64,000 nt of DNA. Source: Gemmata massiliana. GTDB taxonomy: Bacteria > Planctomycetota > Planctomycetia > Gemmatales > Gemmataceae. The position numbers were made by a program, and so were the translations under genes. Below the pieces are notes generated by a model. The model saw only the letters and a list, made by a program, of their open reading frames with translations. It did not search any database and was not told the DNA's origin. Within the stretch, counting starts at the first letter, position 1; each line of letters begins with the position of its first letter. The stretch covers positions 1,116,001 to 1,180,000 of the forward strand of contig NZ_LR593886.1 of assembly GCF_901538265.1 (NCBI RefSeq). The letters are read 5' to 3'. This document shows, one piece after another, positions 10,183-18,920 of the stretch.

Positions 10183-11335
10183 CTGGAATGACACAAGTCG
10201 ATCTGGAGTAGAATTACCCGTGTAGCAAAGGAGCGTATCCCCCCCATCCGATTCGAGAGGCCCCGCGTGCGTCCCACGTATTCGTTTCCGGAGGCCGTGG
10301 TCGATGCGATCGCGCGGGATCGGTACGGGCACCCGGACCCGCGTGTGCAAGCGCGCATGGAGGTCCTTTGGCTCAAGAGCAAGGGGGAACCGCACGGGCG
10401 TATCGCGGAGTTGGCCAACGTGTCGCGGTCCACGGTCCAGCGGACGTTGCGGATCTACGCGGCCAAGGGCCTCGACGGTATTCGGTCGTTCGGGTGGAAG
10501 GGCCAACCCAGTGCTCTGACCCCGCACGCGGCGACGATCGAAGAGGCGTTCCGCCAGCATCCGCCGCACACGGCGCACGAGGCCGCGCGGCGGATCGAGG
10601 AGTTGACGGGCGTTCGGCGGAAGGAATCGCGGGTCCGCCGGTTCCTGAAGAACGACCTGGGGATGAAGTGCTTGAAGGTGGCACCGATCCCGGTGCCGCC
10701 CAAGAAGACCGTCGAGGAGCACGCCCACGCGCAGGCGGACTTTTTAAAAGACGGACCTCGAACCGAAGTTGGCGGAGGCGCGGGGCGGTAAGCGTGTCGT
10801 GTACTTCGTGGACGCGTCGCACTTTGTATTGGCGTCGTTCCTGGGGTGGGTGTGGTGCTTCGTCCGGTTGTACGTGCGGGCGGCTTCGGGCCGGCAGCGG
10901 TACAACGTGCTGGGCGCACTCAACGCGGTCACGCACGAGTTGGTGACGGAAATCAACACGACCTACATCACCGCGACCTCGGTGTGTGCGTTGCTCCACA
11001 AGATCGCGAGCCGGGGGGCGTCGGTGCCGGTCACGTTAGTGATGGACAACGCTCGGTACCAACGGTGCGCGTTGGTCACGGACACGGCCAAGGCGTTAGG
11101 GGTCGAGTTGCTGTTCTTGCCGTCGTATTCGCCGAACTTGAACCTGATCGAGCGCCTCTGGAAGTTCGTGAAGAAGGACGTGCTCAACAGCCGCCACCAC
11201 CAGAACTTTCAGACGTTCCAAGAGGCCATTGACGGGTGCTTGACCGACCTGCCGACCAAGCACCGCGAGAAACTGGCGACTCTGTTGGCCCACAACTTCC
11301 AGACCTGGGACAATGTGTCAATCCTGAACGCGTAA
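10183..11335 (+). mobile_element. IS630-family insertion sequence (ends uncertain)
   Basis: The transposase body is clear. Candidate imperfect terminal repeats are GGAATGACACAAGTC near 10185-10199 and, inverted, GGATTGACACATTGTC overlapping the end of the transposase at about 11309-11324. They share TGACACA. I could not identify a TA target duplication, so the exact ends are tentative. Confidence 0.5.
10267..11335 (+). CDS. IS630-family transposase in two frames
   Basis: The first part (GTG at 10267) is a helix-turn-helix region of about 160 residues, including RIAELANVSRSTVQRTLRIY. The second part is a DDE catalytic domain with YFVDASHF, VTLVMDNA and LPSYSPNLNLIERLW, which supply the acidic triad. 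The halves lie in different frames. The switch falls at TTTTTAAAAG (10741-10750), where the joined protein would read FLKTDLEPKL. A net +1 step is needed to join them. IS630 elements often use programmed frameshifting at A-rich slippery sites, usually -1, so this may be either a programmed shift or a one-base insertion that has inactivated the element. Confidence 0.85.
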
Positions 11336-11361
11336 AGAATAATGTGGTGGCGTTCCGATCG

Positions 11362-12075
11362 TTAGGTGAGGTGGCGGGCAAAAAACGCCAGGGTTCGGGA
11401 TTTCGACAACGACCGGGCCGCCGCGTTGGCCGCGGGGTCGTTCCCGATGGAGCCGAAGCCGTGGTCGGCGCCGGTGTACGAGTACGAATCGGTGCTCACA
11501 CCTTGGGCGGTCAGGTCGGTGGTGATTCGGGTCGCGTTGGTCGCCGGAACGATGTGGTCGTCGCCGCCGTGATGGACCTCGGCCGCAGTGAGACGACTCG
11601 GGGTGGGAGCCGGGCCGATGTCCGGCACCCCGGGTATCACGGAATACGGCGCGAAGTACGAACTCAGGGCGTTGACATTTCCCCGGACCCGGAGAACGAG
11701 GTACCCGCCCAGCGAGAACCCGATCGCGCCGGTTTTGACTCCGGACGGTGCGAGCGTGAGACCGTGACCGAGTGCGTCCACCAACACGGCTTCCCAGGCG
11801 GCGCGGTGGGCGGGGAGGGCGGTCAGCACCGTGCCCAATCCGGGGCTCGTCCCGGTCGCTCCCAAATAGTCCGGGATGAGCACAAGGGTGCCGGCCGCTT
11901 CGAGGTCGGCCGCGTACCCGCGGATCATAGTGGCCCAGGGTCCGGTGTCGTTGTCAACCAGTCCGTCGCTCCCGTAGGCGATCACGACGACGCCCTTGAT
12001 GGGTGCACCGGACGGCGTGTACAGCTCGGCGGTAACCGACCGGCCGCCGCTCGTGAACGTTACTTGTGTGGGCAT
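11362..12075 (-). CDS. Dienelactone hydrolase-like alpha/beta hydrolase
   Basis: A 237-residue alpha/beta hydrolase. GFSLGG (about residues 119-124) is the nucleophile elbow, with Ser where classical dienelactone hydrolases have Cys. HHGGDDHIV supplies the Asp and GADHGFG the His. The fold and order of motifs fit the DLH family, which hydrolyses small esters or lactones; the substrate cannot be inferred here. The start is ATG at 12075. It is convergent with the IS630 transposase, and its 3' end is 26 bases from the transposase stop, so the insertion may have landed just downstream. Confidence 0.8.
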   Translation of the reverse strand: MPTQVTFTSGGRSVTAELYTPSGAPIKGVVVIAYGSDGLVDNDTGPWATMIRGYAADLEAAGTLVLIPDYLGATGTSPGLGTVLTALPAHRAAWEAVLVDALGHGLTLAPSGVKTGAIGFSLGGYLVLRVRGNVNALSSYFAPYSVIPGVPDIGPAPTPSRLTAAEVHHGGDDHIVPATNATRITTDLTAQGVSTDSYSYTGADHGFGSIGNDPAANAAARSLSKSRTLAFFARHLT

Positions 12076-12295
12076 TAATCACTCGCAATTCAGGAAACAA
12101 AAGATACGGCGTGTAGCGGGAACGTTTTGCGTCGTTCTACCGCAACGGTTCATGACCAAGAGCCAACTCGGATCGTGAGCGGTTCGGTTTAGAATCTTCG
12201 TGAACGGAACCCGTGAAGGCTCTCTCTCAATGGGTGAGCGCGTCGCCATTGCTCGCACTCCGGCGCGGGTCGCTGAGAATCAGTTCCGACCCGGG

Positions 12296-15200
12296 TCACG
12301 CGTTCGGCGCGCCGTCGAGGATCCCTTCGACCCAGCGCCCGGTCTTGCGGTACAGGACCTCCAGGTTGCGCTTGGCCTGCGTGTTGCCCGGGTCCAACTC
12401 CAGGATCCCGCGGAACGCGGCTTCGAGCGCCTCGGGGGCCGCGTCGGCCGCGATCCGGGCGTGCGACAGGGCCATCCGCGCGCCCAGCGAGCCCGGGAAC
12501 CGGGACACGGCCTCTTCGAGTACCGCGATCGCGCCCGAGTGGTCCCCGCGCGCCCCCTTCCACCGGGCCGAAAGGATCGCGCCCTCGATCGCGCCGGCTT
12601 CCCCGGCTTCCTCGAGGGCCGCGAGCTGGCGCGCCAGGCCGGCTTCGTTGTCGGCCTTTACGCACACCTCCCCGAGCCCGACCTGGGCGGGCAGGAAATG
12701 CGGGTCGTGGACCAGGGCCGCGCGCCACAGTCCCTCGGCCTCGGGCCACCGGTCCTGCTCCATCATCAGCACCGCCAAGTTGTGGCGCCCCTTTACCGCG
12801 CGCAGGGCCGTGTCGACGCTCGCGAAGTGCGGGGCCTCGGTCCCGTCGATGAGCTTCCGGTACAGGCCCTCGGCGGCCCGCGGATCCCCGGTCTCGCGCG
12901 CCAGCCCCGCGGCCAGGAACACGAGCTCGGCGTCATCGGGATAGTGCTGGCGCGCGACCCGGCACGTGGCCGCGGCCCGCTTCGGGTCCCCGCCCTGGTG
13001 CTGGCACCGGGCGAGCAGCGCGTACGTCTTGCGCACGATCGAGTCCTTCACGTGCGACCCCGCGAGGCTCTTCTCGAGCGCGTCCGCGGCCGCGGCGTGG
13101 TCCCCGGTCTCGTGGTAGATGCTCCCCAGGTTGAACAGGGTGAACGGGTCCCCGGGCTTCTCGGCCGCGTCCAACTTCAACAGGCGCAGGTCCCGGTCCA
13201 GCTTGCGGCGCCGGACCGCGGGGTCCACGTACCCGACGTGGCGCACGCTCACGTCGGACCACTTCACCTCGGCCCCGGACGCGCGCAGGGCCGGGAGGAT
13301 CTGCTCGTGGACCCGGTACGTCCACCGGTGCGCCGGGTGCGCGCGGAACAGGCGCACGTGGTCCACGGCTGTGGCCCCGGCCCCGGGCCGGTCCCCGACG
13401 CACAGGCACTTCATCACGAACGCCTCATTCGCGCCCGAGAGCCCCGCGAGCACGGTTCTCAGCTTGTCCCGGTTCGCGGCATCGAGCCGGTCGTCCGCGT
13501 CCATCCAGAACGCGTAGTCCCCGGTCGCGCGGTCCAGGGCCGCGTTCCGGGCCGCGGCGAAGTGGTCGACCCACGGGAACTCGCCCACCACGCACCCGAA
13601 CGACCGGGCGATCTCGACGGTCCGGTCGGTCGAGCCCGTGTCGATCACCACGGCCTCGTCCACCAGGTCGCGGACACTTTCCAGGCACGCCCCGAGGTGG
13701 TGCTCCTCGTTCTTGACGATCATGGTGAGCGAGACCCGGGGCTTGCGGCCCGTGACCGCTGGGACCGCGACCCGGGGGGGCGCAACGGGCGACGCATTCG
13801 CAACGGCCGGCGCGGGGGCGGGCGGCGCGGGAGCCGCGCCCGGGGGGCTCTGGGAGGGCACCGGTACGGGGGACTGGAACCGGACCGGGGTCCGGGCGCG
13901 CAGAACCCGCACCCGGTCCTCCACGGCCGCGGCGGCCCGGGCCCAGGTCCACCCGAGCGCCGCGCGCTGGGCCGCGCGCCCGCACCGGACCCGCGCGTCA
14001 CGGTCCGCGACGACCTCCCGGAGCACCTCGACCAGCGCGTCCGGGTCGGGCTCGAGCCACCACGGGCGCCCGGCCGTGGGCAGGTCCCCGACCGCCTCCC
14101 GGTCCAAGTACCGGAGCCGCGCGGGCACGCGCCACCCGGCCCCGGGGGGCACGAACTCGTCGGTCGGCCCGCCCGAGGTGACCGCCACCGGGAGCCCGCA
14201 CGCCATCGCCTCGAGCACCGGGAGCGCGAACCCCTCGCCCCGGTACGGGTGCACGAGCGCGTCGCACGCGGCGAACAGCCGGGGCACCTCGGCTTCGCCC
14301 AGGTCCGCGTCCAGGTAAACGATCTCGGGCCCGGTCGGGTCGCTCTGGGCCGCCCGCACCGCGCCCGCCGCGCTCTGGTCCCGGTAGAACGTGGCGGCCC
14401 CCATGTCCTTGACCACCAGGCACACGTCGTCGGCCCGGGTGAACGCCCGGCGGTACGCCCCGAGCAGCACGTCGAACCCCTTGCGCGGGATCGTCCCGCC
14501 CACGAACAGGAGCTTGACCCGCTTCTCGGTCGGGAGCGGGAGCGGCTCGAGCCCGGGTCGGAACCGGTCCGGGTCGACCCCGTTGGGCACGACCGCGACC
14601 CGGTCCTCGGGCACCCCGGAGGCGACGAACGCGCGGAGCACCGCGCGGGACGGGACCCAGACCTCGTCCACGGTGTCGGTGATCGGCCCGACCCAGGCCC
14701 GGGGCACGCGCCCGAACTCCCAGGGCTGGACTAGGACGAACGGGCCCGGCCCGGGGGGCGCGGTGAAGTCGGGCGGCCACTGGTGCCGCACCTGGACCGC
14801 GCCGGGGACGTCGGCCCCGAACAGCCCGGCGAGATCGGGCGACAGGACCGCCGGCCCCGCCTCCCGGGTGCGGCCCCGGGCCCGCACGAGCCCGACCGCG
14901 TGGCCCCGGGCCGCGAGCTCGGCGCACACGGACCGGTTCACGTGGGCCAGCGAGTGGACCGCCCCGAACTCCCCGTCCCAGGTCACCGCGACCCGGGCGC
15001 TGTCGGCCCCGGCGGCGGCCCCGAGGCCCTCGCCCTTGATCAGGAACCCGACCTGGGTCCCGGCGACCCGGTACACGGGCTCGGGGAACCCGAGCCCCGC
15101 GACCGCGCGCTCGACCTCGACCCACGGGGTCCGGCTCGGGAGGTCGTGCCACACGAGGCACCCGCCCGGGCGCAGGGCCCGGTACGCGCCCAGGGAGTCC

Positions 15201-17305
15201 GAGCGCGCGGTGCCCAGGTCGTGGCCCCCGTCGACGAACGCGAGGTCGAGCGGGCCGAGCCGGGCGAAGTCGAACGCGCGCGAGTCGGCCGCGATGAGCC
15301 GGGCCTTGTACCCGGTCCCGAAGTGGTTCACGAACCGGGCGAACTGGTCGCGCCGGGGCACCTCGTACTCCTGGTGCGGGGACCCCGAGCGCGGCCCGCC
15401 CTCGGCCACGAGCCCGATCGAGTACACGACCGCGTCGGGCGGGGTGAACGCGGTCAGGTTCGCGGTCATGTGGCCCGCCGCGGTGCCGATCTCCAGGATC
15501 CGGCGCGCCCCGAGGTGGGCGACGAGCGCGAGGACCGCGTGCGCGTCGTGCGGGAGCGTGAACCCGCTCAGGGCGGCGGACGTGTCCGGGTCCCCGAACC
15601 GGGCCGCGAACTGTTCCGCGGTCAGGTCCACGAACCGGGTCGCCGGGGCCCGCGCGGGCCCCGGTCCGGCCGCGGGCGCGAGTTCCGCCGGCGCTAACCC
15701 GGGCGCGACCCGGGCGAGCACCTGGCGCTCGGCCCTCACGCGCGCGGCCTCGTCGGCGCGGCTCAGGCTCTCGAGCGCGCCGACTAGGGCCGCGGCGCTC
15801 GCGTGATCGAGCGGGTTGCCCGCGACCGCGGCGCGCAGGGCCGCGAGGGCCTCGTCCGGGCGCCCGGCGCGGACCAGGGCGCCACCCAGGGCCGCGTGCA
15901 GGTGGGCCCGCTCGGGGCAACAGGCGGCCGCGGCCGCGTGGTCCGCCGCGTCACCGGTCAGTTCGGCGATCAGGGCCAGCGCGCGCCCGCGGACGAGCCG
16001 GCCCTTCTCCGCGCGCTCGCGGCCCGGCTCGTCGGGGTGGTCGAACCCGGCCCGGTCCCAGCCCACGCGGACCCAGTCGAACCGGGCCGGGTACGGCACC
16101 GTGTCGGACTCGGGTTCGGTCAGCTCCGCGTTCGCGTCCAGGTCCGCGATCAGCGCCCGGGCCACGGCCAGGGCCCCGGGCGCGTCGCCCAACTCGGCCC
16201 GCGCGAGCGCGTATCCGAGCGCGGACACCCGGTTCCCCCGGGCCGCGCGGGCCAGGTGCGGGTCCGCGGTCGCCGCGGTGCCCGCGAGTACGCCCAGCTC
16301 GTGGTCCGCGCCCGCGGCGCTCAGGTCCGTAACCAACTCCGGGTCCGCGCCCGGGCCGGCCAGCGACACGCGCGGCCATACCCGGGCGGCCAGGGGAACC
16401 GGGACCGGTTGGTCCGCGCGGCGCCGGGCCCGCGCGATCACCTCGTCCCAGTCGGGGCCGCCGACCGCGAGGGCCCCCTCGACCAGGGCCCCGAACGTGT
16501 ACCTCCGCACGCGCTCGCGGGCCGCGGCGGCGAGCGCGGCCCGGCGCGCGTCGGCAGCGAGCAACCCGGCCACGACCTCTTCGAAATCGGCGTCGGTGTA
16601 CGGGGCGAACTCGGTACCCGGGGCCAAGTAGTCCGGGACCTCCTCGTTGCCGGCCTCCTGGAGCAGCACGGCCCCGGACGCCGCGGCCTCGAGCGCGCGC
16701 AGGTTGCACTCCCCGCGCACGGACCGGTTGAACACGAGTTTGGCGCGCCGGAGCAGGGCCCGGTACTCGGCCCCGAACACGCCCGCCGCGACGTGCACCC
16801 GGAACCGCGCGCCGAGCGCGGCGAGGCGCCCGAGCCACGGGAGCCGGCCCGCCTGGACGGCCGGGCTCACGTTCCCCACGAACACCAGGTCCAGGTCGCG
16901 CGCGGTCTCGGGCGCGCCCAGGGCGGCCGCGAAGTACCGGTCGAGCCCGTACAGGTTCGCGGCCCGCACGTGACCGAGGCCCGCGCGGCGCAGGCGCGCG
17001 GCCGCGGGCGCGTCGGTGAGGACCAGGTCGGCCCGGGGGAGCAGGTGCCGGTACCCGTGCCACAGCAGGTTCGGGTCGTGGGCCAGCGCGACCACGGGCA
17101 CCGGGGCCGCCCACACCCAGGGGGGCACGCTCGTGTACCCGGGCCACACGAGGAGGGCGTCCGGGGGCGCCGCGCCGGCGAGGGCCTCCTCCCAGGAACC
17201 GGTGCGGGCGCCAAACACGGACCAGGTCCCGGAGTCGACCGACGGCCGAAGGAACCGGTCGAGGAACTCGGGGGCGTCGCACGGGCCGAACAGGAAACGG
17301 GGCAT
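12296..17305 (-). CDS. Multidomain glycosyltransferase-methyltransferase-TPR protein
   Basis: A single 1669-residue frame. Residues 1-290 resemble CgeB/GT4-type glycosyltransferases (ALAHDPNLLWHGYRH; GECNLRALEAAASG). Residues 300-560 are Ala-rich TPR-like helices. About 590-770 is a class I SAM methyltransferase (ILEIGTAAGHM; LAFVDGGHD). About 775-1130 is a GT4 glycosyltransferase (KLLFVGGTIPRKGFD; EGFALPVLEAMACGLP). About 1190-1400 is a GT2 domain (VSLTMIVKNEE; VIDTGSTDRT; WMDADDR). The rest is TPR repeats. It probably builds and methylates a surface or protein-linked glycan, with the TPRs organising partners. It lies 108 bases downstream of the FkbM methyltransferase gene on the same strand, so the two are likely one operon. 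Very high GC opens long mirror frames on the other strand, which are not genes. Confidence 0.93.
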   Translation of the reverse strand: MPRFLFGPCDAPEFLDRFLRPSVDSGTWSVFGARTGSWEEALAGAAPPDALLVWPGYTSVPPWVWAAPVPVVALAHDPNLLWHGYRHLLPRADLVLTDAPAAARLRRAGLGHVRAANLYGLDRYFAAALGAPETARDLDLVFVGNVSPAVQAGRLPWLGRLAALGARFRVHVAAGVFGAEYRALLRRAKLVFNRSVRGECNLRALEAAASGAVLLQEAGNEEVPDYLAPGTEFAPYTDADFEEVVAGLLAADARRAALAAAARERVRRYTFGALVEGALAVGGPDWDEVIARARRRADQPVPVPLAARVWPRVSLAGPGADPELVTDLSAAGADHELGVLAGTAATADPHLARAARGNRVSALGYALARAELGDAPGALAVARALIADLDANAELTEPESDTVPYPARFDWVRVGWDRAGFDHPDEPGRERAEKGRLVRGRALALIAELTGDAADHAAAAACCPERAHLHAALGGALVRAGRPDEALAALRAAVAGNPLDHASAAALVGALESLSRADEAARVRAERQVLARVAPGLAPAELAPAAGPGPARAPATRFVDLTAEQFAARFGDPDTSAALSGFTLPHDAHAVLALVAHLGARRILEIGTAAGHMTANLTAFTPPDAVVYSIGLVAEGGPRSGSPHQEYEVPRRDQFARFVNHFGTGYKARLIAADSRAFDFARLGPLDLAFVDGGHDLGTARSDSLGAYRALRPGGCLVWHDLPSRTPWVEVERAVAGLGFPEPVYRVAGTQVGFLIKGEGLGAAAGADSARVAVTWDGEFGAVHSLAHVNRSVCAELAARGHAVGLVRARGRTREAGPAVLSPDLAGLFGADVPGAVQVRHQWPPDFTAPPGPGPFVLVQPWEFGRVPRAWVGPITDTVDEVWVPSRAVLRAFVASGVPEDRVAVVPNGVDPDRFRPGLEPLPLPTEKRVKLLFVGGTIPRKGFDVLLGAYRRAFTRADDVCLVVKDMGAATFYRDQSAAGAVRAAQSDPTGPEIVYLDADLGEAEVPRLFAACDALVHPYRGEGFALPVLEAMACGLPVAVTSGGPTDEFVPPGAGWRVPARLRYLDREAVGDLPTAGRPWWLEPDPDALVEVLREVVADRDARVRCGRAAQRAALGWTWARAAAAVEDRVRVLRARTPVRFQSPVPVPSQSPPGAAPAPPAPAPAVANASPVAPPRVAVPAVTGRKPRVSLTMIVKNEEHHLGACLESVRDLVDEAVVIDTGSTDRTVEIARSFGCVVGEFPWVDHFAAARNAALDRATGDYAFWMDADDRLDAANRDKLRTVLAGLSGANEAFVMKCLCVGDRPGAGATAVDHVRLFRAHPAHRWTYRVHEQILPALRASGAEVKWSDVSVRHVGYVDPAVRRRKLDRDLRLLKLDAAEKPGDPFTLFNLGSIYHETGDHAAAADALEKSLAGSHVKDSIVRKTYALLARCQHQGGDPKRAAATCRVARQHYPDDAELVFLAAGLARETGDPRAAEGLYRKLIDGTEAPHFASVDTALRAVKGRHNLAVLMMEQDRWPEAEGLWRAALVHDPHFLPAQVGLGEVCVKADNEAGLARQLAALEEAGEAGAIEGAILSARWKGARGDHSGAIAVLEEAVSRFPGSLGARMALSHARIAADAAPEALEAAFRGILELDPGNTQAKRNLEVLYRKTGRWVEGILDGAPNA

Positions 17306-17413
17306 GGAAAGGGCCTCGGGCTCGGTGGCGTTCGGCTTCCGATTCGGGCCGCCGGGGCGACCCGCTTAACGAATGATTCAGCGGCCTTCCGGCACATTTG
17401 GTGCGCGACGCGG

Positions 17414-18244
17414 CTACCGGGCCGGGAGCGGGGCCTTGACGCACCACAGGTTGACGAACCCGGCCGGCTCGGTCGCCGGGTACCGCGCGAGCAACTGGTG
17501 CGGGTCCGCCTTGCGGAGCGCGCCCTGCACCTCGTCCACCTCGTAGACCCGGAACCCGAGCGCCTGCAACCGGTCCAGGAGCCGCGCGGCCCCGTACCCG
17601 GAGCGCTCGAGCCCCAGGGGCCAGAACTCCAGGAGCAGCTTGACCCGCGGGCTGCGCTCCAGGAGCCCGGTCATGCCCTCGAGCGCGGCCCCCTCGGACC
17701 CCTGCACGTCCATCTTCACGAAGTCGACCCCGTGGGCCCGGTCCCGGAACAGCCAGTCCACGCGCACCACGTCCACGTCCACCACGGCGCGGGCCTCGTC
17801 GGCCGGGTGCAACCGGTGGTCCCCGGCGTTGTCGGTCGAGCGGTGCAGCCCGCACCGCCCGGGCCGGTCCCCGGCCGCGCCCGGGAACAGGGTCACCTGC
17901 GCGAACCCGTTGGCCTGAACGTTGCGCCGGAGCAGCGCGTAGTTGTCCGGGTCCGGCTCGAGCGCGACGACGCGCCCGCCGGTCCCGACCAGGCGCGCCA
18001 GGAGCAGCGTGTAGTACCCGATGTGGGCGCCCAGGTCGAGGGCCACGTCCCCGGGCCGCACCTCGTTGAGGACCAGCTCCGTGAGGACCGGCTCGTACAC
18101 CCCGAACCGGGCCATGACCGGGGACACGTACTTGTCGCGGGCCGGGTCGTGCAGGGCCATCGGGAGCCCGAGCACGTGGGCCACTGGCGCGGCGGCCGCG
18201 TCATCGGGCGCCGGCGGGCCCGCGGGAGAGTCGTGAGGGGGCAT
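17414..18244 (-). CDS. FkbM-family methyltransferase
   Basis: The ATG at 18244 gives 276 residues; the open frame extends further upstream, but that part has no family similarity. VALDLGAHIGYYTLLLARL is the SAM-binding motif I and VVALEPDPDNY is motif II. VDFVKMDVQGSEGAALEG is the conserved FkbM block. Family members methylate hydroxyl groups of sugars or polyketides; next to a polyglycosyltransferase the substrate is most likely a glycan. It is the first gene of the apparent two-gene operon running left. Confidence 0.88.
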   Translation of the reverse strand: MPPHDSPAGPPAPDDAAAAPVAHVLGLPMALHDPARDKYVSPVMARFGVYEPVLTELVLNEVRPGDVALDLGAHIGYYTLLLARLVGTGGRVVALEPDPDNYALLRRNVQANGFAQVTLFPGAAGDRPGRCGLHRSTDNAGDHRLHPADEARAVVDVDVVRVDWLFRDRAHGVDFVKMDVQGSEGAALEGMTGLLERSPRVKLLLEFWPLGLERSGYGAARLLDRLQALGFRVYEVDEVQGALRKADPHQLLARYPATEPAGFVNLWCVKAPLPAR

Positions 18245-18920
18245 CGGGCGTCCGGGTACAAGGGAACCGGGTCGGGGCACCGAAGGGAACGAGCGAACCC
18301 GTGAACCGAACGGGCGTGAACGGTACGGAGCCGTGGCACCCGTGCGCGCGACCGCTGTGACGTTGCACGGGCCACTGCGGTCGCGACACTCACCGCGCCG
18401 TTCGGCACCGTTGATTCGAGTGGCGCTCAGCTTATCGGGCGCGTGCGCGTTTCGCAACCGGGTAGCGAGCGTGTTCGCGCCGCGAAACCGCCAACGAGGT
18501 TCCGCCCCCACCGTTCTTGGTGCAGAGCTATTTGCGGTGTCGACGAACCGGGTGAAGTGCCGGTGCGGTGCTCCGAATCGCGCGACCGATCGGCGCGGGG
18601 CGCCCACGAAACACTGTGGCGTCAACCGGTTGCGCCTCGCTTCGCGAATACCGTCGCGCTCGGCGGAAGGATAAACGGGTTCGTCGAGCGGTGGCAGCGA
18701 ATGTCTAGCGTGCGGACGAATTTAGCGAATCTGTTTCGTGTGTAACTTCGCGACGTCGAAAAATAAAATTCTTGCTTCGTCACTTTTGTGCTTGACGTGT
18801 GATCGTGCGGTGGTTGAAATCTCGCCGGTGCACTTTTACACACGAGACCAATCGTCTCGGTGCGAGATCCGTCGATGCGCCCGTTGACCGAACGGGCGGT
18901 CCCTTCTTCCCGGATGCCCC
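18245..18920. other. 676-bp divergent intergenic region
   Basis: Lies between the divergently oriented FkbM and RHS genes. No gene, tRNA or clear hairpin was recognised. The segment 18720-18800 is AT-richer (AAAAATAAAATTCTTGCTTC) and is the most likely site of the RHS promoter. Some GC-rich open frames here have unconvincing composition. Confidence 0.4.
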
